DNA from: CAZJDM01 sp964544765 | GTDB lineage: Bacteria > Bdellovibrionota_B > Oligoflexia > CAYFLR01 | DNA length: 28,126 nucleotides | Assembly (NCBI GenBank): GCA_964544765.1 | Contig: CAZJDM010000048.1 | Location: 1 to 28,126, forward strand | Direction of reading: 5' to 3' | Part shown: one piece after another, positions 15,976 to 24,800 of the stretch | Layout: every line of letters begins with the position of its first letter | Numbering within the stretch: position 1 is the first letter of the stretch | Made by a program: the position numbers and the translations under genes | Notes under the pieces: model-generated | The model's database searches: none | Seen by the model: the letters and a program-made list of their open reading frames with translations, nothing else | What the model was told of the DNA's origin: nothing

Positions 15976-16926
15976 TTAGCTTGAAAGCTCCTTTTCAAAC
16001 AGTTCTGTTAAGTGAGGTACAACCTCAAATAGATCTCCAACCAATCCATAATCACATTTCTTAAAGATAGGTGCTCCTGGATCTTTATTAACCGCAACAA
16101 TAACTTTGGAGGTTTTCATACCCGCAAAGTGTTGAATGGCTCCGGAAATTCCACATGCAATATAAAGATTGGGACTGACAACTTTACCGGTTTGACCAAC
16201 TTGCATTTCATGTGGGGCGTATCCTGAATCAACGGCTGCTCTGGAAGCACCAACTGCTGCGCCTAAAACTTTGGCACAATTTTCTAGGACTTTAAAATTT
16301 TCTTTTGACTCCATAGCTCGACCACCGGATATAATAATTTCGGCTTCAGTTAGATCAACACGATCTGATGTTCCAGCTTTGATTTCTTTGATTACCACTT
16401 TTGCCGTTTCTTCTACCTGGACCTGATGATTTCCTAATTTAGCTGTTACCGGATTTTTTACCGGAGAGACCGAATTGGGTCTTAGAGCAAAAAATTTGTT
16501 TTCACCATGTAGTTTATATGTAGCAATAGCTTTGCCTGAAAAATTAGATTTTTTCGCGGTACCTTCATTAATGTTGATTGAAAGACAATCCATTAATAAG
16601 GCCGCATCCAACTGAGCCGCGATACGAGGTATTAATTCTTTTCCCATAGCTGTAGTAAGTCCCAAGCATACTTTTATATCCATTGCTTTAAGAGTATCGA
16701 CTATAGCGCTGGACCAAGTATCTGGATTGTAATCAGAAGCTCCTTGAATAGCCACTACTTTATGAGCGCCGTATTCTTGTAATTGATCTTTATATTTTTC
16801 AGCGTTACCATCAAGAACTAAAGCATGTATTTCTTGGTTGTCTCCTTGGGCAGCGGTTAAGGCTCCCCAATTGGCTTTTTTTACTTCACCTTTATTTGTT
16901 TCGATTATTATTCCAATTTTTTCCAT
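15976..16926 (-). CDS. etfA: Electron transfer flavoprotein alpha subunit
   Basis: FAD-binding alpha subunit of the ETF heterodimer that accepts electrons from acyl-CoA dehydrogenases. At 316 residues it is full length. The C-terminal FAD domain shows ISGGRAM, GASRAAVDSGY, VGQTGKVVSPNLY, ACGISGAIQH and AVNKDPGAPIF, the classic EtfA signature. GAGGTG lies upstream of the ATG, and it follows etfB by 44 bp. The adjacent membrane oxidoreductase argues for quinone reduction as the electron sink; whether the ETF can bifurcate cannot be settled from motifs alone. Confidence 0.95.
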   Translation of the reverse strand: MEKIGIIIETNKGEVKKANWGALTAAQGDNQEIHALVLDGNAEKYKDQLQEYGAHKVVAIQGASDYNPDTWSSAIVDTLKAMDIKVCLGLTTAMGKELIPRIAAQLDAALLMDCLSININEGTAKKSNFSGKAIATYKLHGENKFFALRPNSVSPVKNPVTAKLGNHQVQVEETAKVVIKEIKAGTSDRVDLTEAEIIISGGRAMESKENFKVLENCAKVLGAAVGASRAAVDSGYAPHEMQVGQTGKVVSPNLYIACGISGAIQHFAGMKTSKVIVAVNKDPGAPIFKKCDYGLVGDLFEVVPHLTELFEKELSS

Positions 16927-16970
16927 GATTACACCTCATCATTAGAAAATTAAATTACTTTACAAGATAA

Positions 16971-17735
16971 CTAAATCACTTTTGCTTCATCTCTAAGAAA
17001 TTGTACCAATTTTTGGGCCAATTCAGCAGGTTCTCCCTCTACAACTTGACCTTCAGGTTTTTCGAGAGGAAGTTGATATTTTATCAGTTCTACTTTGGCC
17101 GATGAGGATTCAATTGATAGACTGTTTAAATCTAGTTGTTTTAAAGGCTTTTTCTTAGATTTCATAATGTCCGGTAATTTGGGATAACGTGGAGTGTTTA
17201 AACTTTTATCAGCAGATAATAAGCAGGGCATTGTTAGTTCTAGAACTTCACGTGCTCCTCCTTCGATTTCTCTTTCAACCACTGCTTTGGAACCGTCAAT
17301 GTTAAGTGAACAAACTCCTGAGGTAGCAGGTATTTCAAAGGCTCTTGCCAACCTAAACTGAGTTTGCATACCTTCGCTATCAATGGATTGCTTGCCGGTT
17401 AAAATTAGATCGTAGTTACCATCTTCTTTGATTGCTGTGTAAAGGGCTTTAGTGGTAGTTAGGCTGTCCAATGATTCATTGGTTTTTACTAATATACCAC
17501 GGTCAGCTCCCATAGCTAAAGAGGATCTTAAGGTGCTTTGAGCAGACTCTTTACCTATACAAACAGCAATTACTTCACCACCATGGGCACTTTTAAGTTT
17601 TAACGCTTCTTCAACAGCATTTTCATCATATGGGTTCATGACAAATTTGACTGACTCATCATAATTCTTTTGATCAACAAGAGTGATTTTAGCTGCTGAG
17701 TCTGGTACATTTTTTACGCATACATAAATTTGCAT
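16971..17735 (-). CDS. etfB: Electron transfer flavoprotein beta subunit
   Basis: Beta subunit of ETF, 254 residues. Visible motifs are MNPYDENAVEEALKLK near the N-terminus, the EtfB signature region VEREIEGGAREVLELTMPCL, and LNTPRYPKLPDIMKSKKKP. AAAGGA lies seven bases before the ATG. The dehydrogenase genes lie immediately upstream in the operon, so it should dock the two acyl-CoA dehydrogenases encoded there. Confidence 0.95.
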   Translation of the reverse strand: MQIYVCVKNVPDSAAKITLVDQKNYDESVKFVMNPYDENAVEEALKLKSAHGGEVIAVCIGKESAQSTLRSSLAMGADRGILVKTNESLDSLTTTKALYTAIKEDGNYDLILTGKQSIDSEGMQTQFRLARAFEIPATSGVCSLNIDGSKAVVEREIEGGAREVLELTMPCLLSADKSLNTPRYPKLPDIMKSKKKPLKQLDLNSLSIESSSAKVELIKYQLPLEKPEGQVVEGEPAELAQKLVQFLRDEAKVI

Positions 17736-17804
17736 ACCAGTATCCTTTCTGTTACTGTTAACAATCTATTTAGATTACGCTGAAAAAACCAATTTCTGTG
17801 CAAT

Positions 17805-18953
17805 CTACTTAGCTAGCATCATACTAGCTATAACCAGACGTTGAATTTCGCTGGTTCCTTCATATATTTCAGTAATCTTCGCGTCGCGATAAAATCGTTC
17901 GACGGGAAAATCTTTAGTATAACCATATCCACCAAAAATTTGAATCGCGGTACGACCACAAAAGGTTGCCGTTTCAGAGGCTTTAAGTTTAGCCATTGCT
18001 GATTCTTGAGTGTAGGGTTTTCCTTTATCTTTTAGCATTGATGCCCGGTATGTTAATAACCATGAAGCTTCATATTCGGTGGTCATATCAGCAATCATCC
18101 ATTGAATAGCTTGAAATTTGGCAATTGGCTGATCAAATTGAACTCGGTCCTTAGCGTATTTTATCGATTCTTCAATGCATGCCTTGGCTATTCCCAATGC
18201 TTGTGCCGCAATTCCCAGACGTCCACCATCCAAAGTGACCATGGCTACTTTAAAACCCTTATTTAAATCACCTAAGAGATTATCAACTGGAATTCGACAG
18301 TTATCTAAAATAATCTCGGTAGTGGAAGAACCATGAATACCAAGTTTAGATTCCACTTTACCTACCTTGTAACCCGGAGTATTTTTTTCAAGAATAAAAG
18401 CTGAAATACCACTGGTTTTTTTCTTGGCGTTAGGATCAGTTTGGGCAAAAATGATGGCAACTTCAGCTTCCTTACCATTGGTGATAAATATTTTAGACCC
18501 ATTAAGAACCCAATGATCTCCATCTTTAACAGCGGTGGTTTTAGTTCCTCCACAATCGCTACCGGCGTCTGTTTCTGTAAGTCCAAAGCAACCCAGTTTA
18601 CGTCCACTGCAAAGATCGGGTAAGTATTTTTGTTTTTGTTGGTCAGTACCAAAACGAAAAATAGGATCAGTACATAAGGAAGTATGAGCTGAAATAATTA
18701 CTCCGGTCGAGGCACATGACCTGGATATCTCTTCTATGGCTAAAAAATAAGAAACAAAATCCATATCTGATCCTTCATAATCAGAAGGGTATGGTATCCC
18801 CAATAATCCTAGTTCAGATGCTTGATTTATAATTTCTTTTGGGTATTGGTGAGTTTCATCAGTTTCTTTTGCTTGGGGAGCAACTACCTCAGTTGAAAAT
18901 TTGGATACCATTTCTTTTAGCATAAGTTGTTCTTCAGTTAGAAAATAATCCAT
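17805..18953 (-). CDS. Acyl-CoA dehydrogenase 1 (short-chain/butyryl type)
   Basis: FAD-dependent alpha,beta-desaturase of acyl-CoA. The 382-residue protein has the standard three domains: LTETDAGSD (126-133), NGSKIFITNG (151-160), the FAD-binding FGGYGYTKDFPVER (340-353) and the catalytic Glu E365 in IYEGTSEIQ. This Glu position is that of the MCAD/SCAD/butyryl-CoA group rather than the isovaleryl/long-chain group. GAGGAG precedes the ATG. Electrons should go to EtfAB encoded next. Chain-length preference is a guess from overall similarity. Confidence 0.93.
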   Translation of the reverse strand: MDYFLTEEQLMLKEMVSKFSTEVVAPQAKETDETHQYPKEIINQASELGLLGIPYPSDYEGSDMDFVSYFLAIEEISRSCASTGVIISAHTSLCTDPIFRFGTDQQKQKYLPDLCSGRKLGCFGLTETDAGSDCGGTKTTAVKDGDHWVLNGSKIFITNGKEAEVAIIFAQTDPNAKKKTSGISAFILEKNTPGYKVGKVESKLGIHGSSTTEIILDNCRIPVDNLLGDLNKGFKVAMVTLDGGRLGIAAQALGIAKACIEESIKYAKDRVQFDQPIAKFQAIQWMIADMTTEYEASWLLTYRASMLKDKGKPYTQESAMAKLKASETATFCGRTAIQIFGGYGYTKDFPVERFYRDAKITEIYEGTSEIQRLVIASMMLAK

Positions 18954-18999
18954 TCTCGCTCCTCATAATAATTTGATGCCTGCAAACCGTCCGATTAAA

Positions 19000-20205
19000 T
19001 CAGATTGTTAGCTGTTTGGCAATAATCAATTTTTGAATTTCGGAAGTTCCTTCATATATTTCAGTAATTTTTGCATCTCTAAAAAAACGTTCTATGGGAT
19101 GTTTATTAGTGATACCTTCTAAACCTAGTATTCTAACGGCCCTATTAGCTACATTTACAGCCGTTTTAGCGGCAAAATACTTGGCCATTGATCCTTGTTT
19201 GATAAATGGTGATTGATTATCTTTTAAGTAGGAAGATTGTAGTACGAGTAATCGGGCCGCTTCGACTTCGGTTGCCATTTCAGCTAATTGATGTTGGATT
19301 CCTGGTTCCTGATAGAGGTTATTACCATTTAAATCCGTTTTGTTATGAGCATATTGTAGAGTGTAATTTAAAACTGCTGTGGCAATTCCAACTGCCTGGG
19401 CTCCTATTCCAATTCGTGAGGAATTAAGAGTTTCCATAATGACCGAAAATCCTTGGTCCACTACTCCTAAAATATTTTCTTTAGGTACTTCAACCTGGTT
19501 TAAATGAAGTTCGGTAGTATCGGAAATTCTCATTCCCATTTTTTGTTCTTTTTTTCCGGCGCTAAACCCCGACATGGATTTATCTACTATAAAACAAGTA
19601 GTACCTTTAGCGCGTTTTTGAGGTGAGGTCTTAGCCAATATAACCGCTAAATGGCAAAGCTGGCCGTTAGTGATAAATACTTTAGATCCATTTAGAATAA
19701 AACTTGAGGATTCGATACTTTTATCTGTTGTATTATGAATGGTATCACCTATATTAGTTGTAGCATTAACAGTGTTTGGTACTGCCACAGTGCTGATATT
19801 AGCCGCATCAGAACCAGCATTGGCCTCGGTTAAACCAAAGGCGCCGATCCATTCTCCGGTAGCCATTTTAGGAAGATATTTTTCTTTAGTATGATCGGTG
19901 CCCCACTGGATAATTGGATAAGCGCACACTGAGTTATGTACGGCTGTCATCACCGCAATCGATGGGGAGAATTCTGATAGTTTTTGTAAGATCAAACAAA
20001 AGGTTACCATATCGCAACCTTTACCTCCATATTGAGGAGGTATTATTAGACCAAACAAACCTTGCTCTTTACATTTATTTAGTATCGAGGTAGGTAGTTC
20101 TTCTTTTTCATCAGCTTCTTGCAGATAAGGCACAATTTCTTGCTCAGCAAAGGCGGTAATCTCCGCTTCGATTTTATGATGTTCCTGTTTTGGGATAAAA
20201 CTCAA
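19000..20205 (-). CDS. Acyl-CoA dehydrogenase 2, with inserted loop
   Basis: Second acyl-CoA dehydrogenase, 401 residues from the TTG at 20205, chosen because AAAAGGAG lies just upstream; a longer frame begins at 20250 without a ribosome binding site. It has LTEANAGSD (125-133), LNGSKVFITNG (171-181) and catalytic E385 in IYEGTSEIQ. Two features differ from acyl-CoA dehydrogenase 1: an Asn/Thr-rich insertion at about 143-168, before the LNGSKVF strand, and LGLEGITNKHP in place of the usual GGYGY loop that contacts FAD of the partner subunit. All core catalytic residues remain, so an active enzyme with a different substrate range is likely. Confidence 0.9.
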   Translation of the reverse strand: MSFIPKQEHHKIEAEITAFAEQEIVPYLQEADEKEELPTSILNKCKEQGLFGLIIPPQYGGKGCDMVTFCLILQKLSEFSPSIAVMTAVHNSVCAYPIIQWGTDHTKEKYLPKMATGEWIGAFGLTEANAGSDAANISTVAVPNTVNATTNIGDTIHNTTDKSIESSSFILNGSKVFITNGQLCHLAVILAKTSPQKRAKGTTCFIVDKSMSGFSAGKKEQKMGMRISDTTELHLNQVEVPKENILGVVDQGFSVIMETLNSSRIGIGAQAVGIATAVLNYTLQYAHNKTDLNGNNLYQEPGIQHQLAEMATEVEAARLLVLQSSYLKDNQSPFIKQGSMAKYFAAKTAVNVANRAVRILGLEGITNKHPIERFFRDAKITEIYEGTSEIQKLIIAKQLTI

Positions 20206-20293
20206 AACGTTTCTCCTTTTAGTCCAAACTATTTCTATCAAAAACAGCAAACTTAAGCGTAAACATTTACTGGATTAAAAAAATTAAAAAATA

Positions 20294-21640
20294 TTAACAA
20301 TAGTTATTTATGGGACCATATAAATGATAAAAACCATAAATTAAAACTTGGTTGACATCATTTACGTTGTTGGTAACTTTATCTTGAACTAGTGTATTAC
20401 CAATGTTTTTGGAATTCTGAAGATATTTTTGAGCCAAGGTTGATCCGACAGTATCCATAGTGAATAAGTTTTTAAAATAATCGGTCAATAATTCATCTTT
20501 AACTGGATTACGGAGTAGGCTTTTCCATGGTTGGTGTCCCGAAGGAAGTGGACCCAATTTTTGATCAATAGTATTTTTCCAATTATTTTCAGTGAAACTA
20601 ATATATTTACCTTGTGATAAACTATAGACAGCAGTTGGTGAACCATTCTCATATTTTAGAAAACCATCTTTTTGTGATCCATCTGAATTTTGACCTCCCA
20701 AAACTTTTTGTTCGATCATTTCATTTAGGATTGGATGATCAAAATTTTGATTTAAGTGTTCGCTCATAGTGGTAGTTATTAGTTTAAAGACATCGATGCC
20801 GACATAGTCTATCAGTTGAAAAATCCCCATAGGTCGAATAAGATAATTTTGAGTAATATTATTGATGATATACAGGCACTCATGATCAGCATGAGTGCTT
20901 TGTATTCTGGACGCCTCTTCTATACCGAATAGTCCATCTCTGATAAAGTGACCATTCCCAATAAAACCAGCAATATCATTAGCTGGTACTAAAATTTTAC
21001 TCATTCTTTCACCTAATTTAGTGGCGATATCTACTAAATCAGAGTGAGTATTGGGACCACTTATAATTTCTACTAATTTTTGGATGGCTGGTGGATTATA
21101 AAAATGGAAACCTATGATATTTCCTTTTAAATTTGCCTTTTTATCAATTAGTTGGATAGGGATAGAAGAGGTATTAGTAAAGTAATAGGTGTTGGGATTA
21201 GCAGCTGCAGAAATTTGCTGGTAAACTTTAGTCTTGATATCTACATTTTCAATGATGGCCTCAAAAACCATAGAGGAATCAGATGCTTGGGATAAATCAG
21301 TTACAAATTCACACATGTTGAGTGCTTTTTGGGTGTACCAATTACAGATTTCCTCGTCTGAGGGGGTAGAATTTTCTTTGGAAGAATAAGCGGTTTTAAT
21401 TTTCTCGATTGATTTGCTGGCATATTTAACTATTTGTTTTGATAAATATTTTTGTAAACCTTCAAGTGCTTGCTGGTTAGTGTCCATTAAAATCAATTTA
21501 TAGCTGGGATTGTCGCTTGATGTAGTATTATTGATCCAACTATTGGTCATTTCACGAGCTAAAAGCAATGATATACCACTGCCCATTTTGCCGGCCGCGC
21601 CTATTACACTAACTTTTTGTAATCGAGTATCTAGATCCAT
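20294..21640 (-). CDS. 3-hydroxyacyl-CoA dehydrogenase
   Basis: NAD-dependent oxidation of 3-hydroxyacyl-CoA to 3-ketoacyl-CoA; stand-alone enzyme of 448 residues. The N-terminal Rossmann domain has IGAAGKMGSG (13-22) in place of the usual GAGxMG. Then come the catalytic-loop motif GFHFYNPP (H179), GFIGNGHFIRDG (225-236) and QLIDYVGIDVFKL (275-287) of the C-terminal helical domain. A short NNTTSSDNPS insertion sits between the first helix and second strand of the Rossmann fold (about 37-46). GGAGG precedes the ATG, and it is the first gene of the operon. No hydratase domain is fused to it. Confidence 0.9.
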   Translation of the reverse strand: MDLDTRLQKVSVIGAAGKMGSGISLLLAREMTNSWINNTTSSDNPSYKLILMDTNQQALEGLQKYLSKQIVKYASKSIEKIKTAYSSKENSTPSDEEICNWYTQKALNMCEFVTDLSQASDSSMVFEAIIENVDIKTKVYQQISAAANPNTYYFTNTSSIPIQLIDKKANLKGNIIGFHFYNPPAIQKLVEIISGPNTHSDLVDIATKLGERMSKILVPANDIAGFIGNGHFIRDGLFGIEEASRIQSTHADHECLYIINNITQNYLIRPMGIFQLIDYVGIDVFKLITTTMSEHLNQNFDHPILNEMIEQKVLGGQNSDGSQKDGFLKYENGSPTAVYSLSQGKYISFTENNWKNTIDQKLGPLPSGHQPWKSLLRNPVKDELLTDYFKNLFTMDTVGSTLAQKYLQNSKNIGNTLVQDKVTNNVNDVNQVLIYGFYHLYGPINNYC

Positions 21641-21730
21641 GATATTACCTCCAAAACCTATATTTTAATAATCCAAGCTTGACCTATCATATAAATCATA
21701 TAATAAATTCATTTTCAACTTAGAATGGAA

Positions 21731-21759
21731 TTTATAAAAATGTAAAAATACGTTTACAA
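21731..21759 (-). promoter_or_regulatory. Putative promoter of the beta-oxidation operon with internal inverted repeat
   Basis: On the minus strand TTGTAA (21759-21754), a 17-bp spacer and TATAAA (21736-21731) form a good sigma-70-like promoter about 90 bp before the hydroxyacyl-CoA dehydrogenase gene. A palindrome TGTAAA-N6-TTTACA (21741-21758) covers the -35 box and most of the spacer, the position expected of a repressor operator. The TetR protein encoded at 26528-27163 is a candidate binder (inference). Confidence 0.5.
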
Positions 21760-21814
21760 AATGACAAATATATGATAAAAAGCTGTAAGTTTCGGGGGTC
21801 ACTAAGGAAATAAT

Positions 21815-24800
21815 ATGAAAATCAAATTATTGTTATTAATTATCCTTTTATGTAATGTAAACAATGTCTTATATTCTGAAGAGCGTGGAGGTGAAAGTTA
21901 TCCACCTATTTACTATCCAACAAGACATTTAGTTGTCCCTCCCGATAATGCTTCTCCTGAATATATGATTCCTCCAAAAGGTCAAGATAATAGTGTTCCT
22001 GAAAGAGTTGGTCCTACCAGGGCAAGAGCTGCCAGAGAAAAGTTTGAAAAACAAAGAGAAAGAGCCTTTTCTGACCGGTTAATTGGGTATGCAGAGGGTA
22101 AATCTTATTCTCGTGATGGATCAAAATTCATGATCCCACCTAAAATGTCGGAAAGACGTCCCATGAGTAGAGAAGAAAAGTATAGAGAAGGAATGGCTAA
22201 TCTATACAATATTATGAAGTATCAGTTGGGTTATACTACCCGTCAAATATTTAGATCAGATTACCCACAATCTAGTTGGCAAGATAGTAACCTACCACCG
22301 TTACCTGATATAGGTTATTTCCCAATAGTAGTAGATCCAAAAACACCTAATAAACCGCGTGCTATGAGAAAGGCATCTGTAGTTCAAACTAAGGGAGGAA
22401 AATCTTGTGCAGTTATGATACACCCTGAAACAGGTGTGCCTGTGCCGCCAGATAGTCCTGATGCTGCTATAGCTATTCCAGCGCAACCTCCTGTTGCTGG
22501 TACGGATGATACAGATGCTGTTGCCACTGGTGATGATGAAGAACCTGAATCAGAAGATGGTGATTCTGAGCCAACAACTGCAGATTCAACAGCTATAGAT
22601 GGAGAAGAGGTGTCCGAAGATAGCGAACCTGAGCCTGTAGAAGAAGGTGTTTCTGAATCAGGGGAAGTTGAACCAGGTGCTGAAGAAGATGGTAAACCTG
22701 AACCAGGAGAGGGCGATTCTGAACCAGTAGATGAAGATCTTGAACCAATGGAACCAGTAGAACCAGTAGAACCAGTAGAAGTAACCGAGATTGAATATGA
22801 TGCTAGTAACTCTCCAGGTAAATCAGAGATGTCTCCATTGCCTTATGAGATCGACGGTTCGGTCGGCTTTGATTCAGATGACGATGATTATTTCCGTGTT
22901 GCCGTAAGAAGCAACGCTATTTTAAAAGTATTTTTAACTGAATTATCAGATAATCTCTATTTGAGTATTTATGAGATTGTTTCTGATAAAGCTAATGAGA
23001 ATCAAGAATCAACAGCTGCGGAAGATTCTGATGGAACTGATGCTGATTCTGGTGAAAATTCAGATAATTCTGATGAAACGTATATTAAACGGATTGAGAC
23101 AGCCTACCCCAATAGATTAACTTCATATAATAAAGAAGTATCTCTATATGCTTTAGCTGGTAAAACATATGTAGTAAGAGTAACCCCTTATGGAGAAGCT
23201 GAATCTAATTATAGATTAAACATCAAGCTTGTTACCTATGTGCCAGCAGCTCTAAGAGCTAGGGAGTCTGTTTCTGATTCCGATGCTGATGAATCAAATG
23301 AACCAATTACATTAAATAAGGCATCAAGACAGAGTCCAATAGACTCAACAATTGCTGCATCTCCTGCGGGAAGAGGAGAATATAAGTCTGGCGCGGATGC
23401 CGGTAATACGAAATTATCAGCAATGTCGATACCGGTCCCATATTTACTTAAAGGTTCAGTTGGATATGGCGCAGATAAAGCTGATTTTTTTCGCTTTATT
23501 CCTATCAATGATGGGTTTTTAAGTATATTCTTAACTAACCTTTCTGAGAATGTATTCCTTCTTTTCTATGAGCACAATATAGATGATGGTGTTTATGTTC
23601 TTAAAAAAAGAACCCCTTTGGATAAAAGAAGTAATTCGTCTGATAAAAAGATTTTGTATAATGTTTTAAGGGAAACAATATATCTTGTTGCTGTTGTGTC
23701 TGAGAATTCTGCCAAGTCTGACTATCAATTACTTATAGATCTTGAAATGTCTAAACCGAAAGGAGCTAATGAAGGAGATTATGTCTATTCTGCTATTTTA
23801 GAAGAAGGCGAAGATGGTAAGATAAAAATCGCTGGAGGTGAAGATGTAAATTCAGGTTCAGGTGACGGTCCTTTGGAAGATGATAATGCGGTTATAGCTA
23901 TTGAGCAACGGTTAGAGATGGATCGCACCGTTACCAAAAAAGGAGAATATGTAACTGGTGAGGACGCGGGTAATACTAAAGGATCTGCCATGTCAATACC
24001 AGTTCCGCGCAGTATCAAAGGATCTCTAGGTTTTGATGGAGATAGAGTTGATTATTTTAGATTTATACCAACTAAAAATGGTCATTTAAGGATATCTTTG
24101 ACAGGGCTTTCTGGTAATGCTTATCTTCGTTTTTATGAATATGATATTGATAAAAATTCTTACATAATTAAAAAAAGAACCCCTTTAAGGCAAAGACGAA
24201 ATACGTCTGATAAATTCGTTTTGTATGATGTTGTAGAGGAAAAAATATATCTTGTCGCTGTAAGATCTTCACATATTAAATCGCCTAAATTAAATTATAA
24301 TTTAGATCTAGAGTTTGTGGCCACTAACTCAGGTGATGGATCAGGTATTGCTGCTGAAGATGTTGAGGTAGCTAATTATAGAGTCGGGGCAGTTAAAAAT
24401 AAAGATGATACTAGAGATAGTAATAGAGATACAGATGGTAATAGGGATGAAAATACAGATCGATCTACTGAAGACCCAGTAGTAGATTCAGCATCTACTC
24501 CTACTGTTGAAAGAGGAGATTCTGAAACTGGTGAGGATGATGCTGATGATAACAAAGGATCTGCAACAGATTCATCTCCCACTTCTACTGATGGAAGGGC
24601 AGATTCGGAATCTAACTATGAATTAGACTTAAATTTTATTAAACCAGAACAGGTGGGTGATCCAGACGATACTGTTCATGGTGAATTAGATCCCACTATT
24701 ACCTCTAAAGGTCAAGCTCCTGAGGACCTTGATGGTCGAACTTCTAAGAAAAAAGCAACAAGTTATGTAACTGTGGAGATATTTTCTTCAGAAGATAAGG

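Noticed and set aside
20206..20250. Longer acyl-CoA dehydrogenase 2 from 20250
   Set aside because: The extra 15 residues would include the ribosome binding site of the TTG at 20205 and do not resemble the family N-terminus.
23236..24582. Three similar minus-strand ORFs within the giant vWA gene
   Set aside because: They mirror the sense-strand protein repeats in the antisense frame and have no ribosome binding sites.
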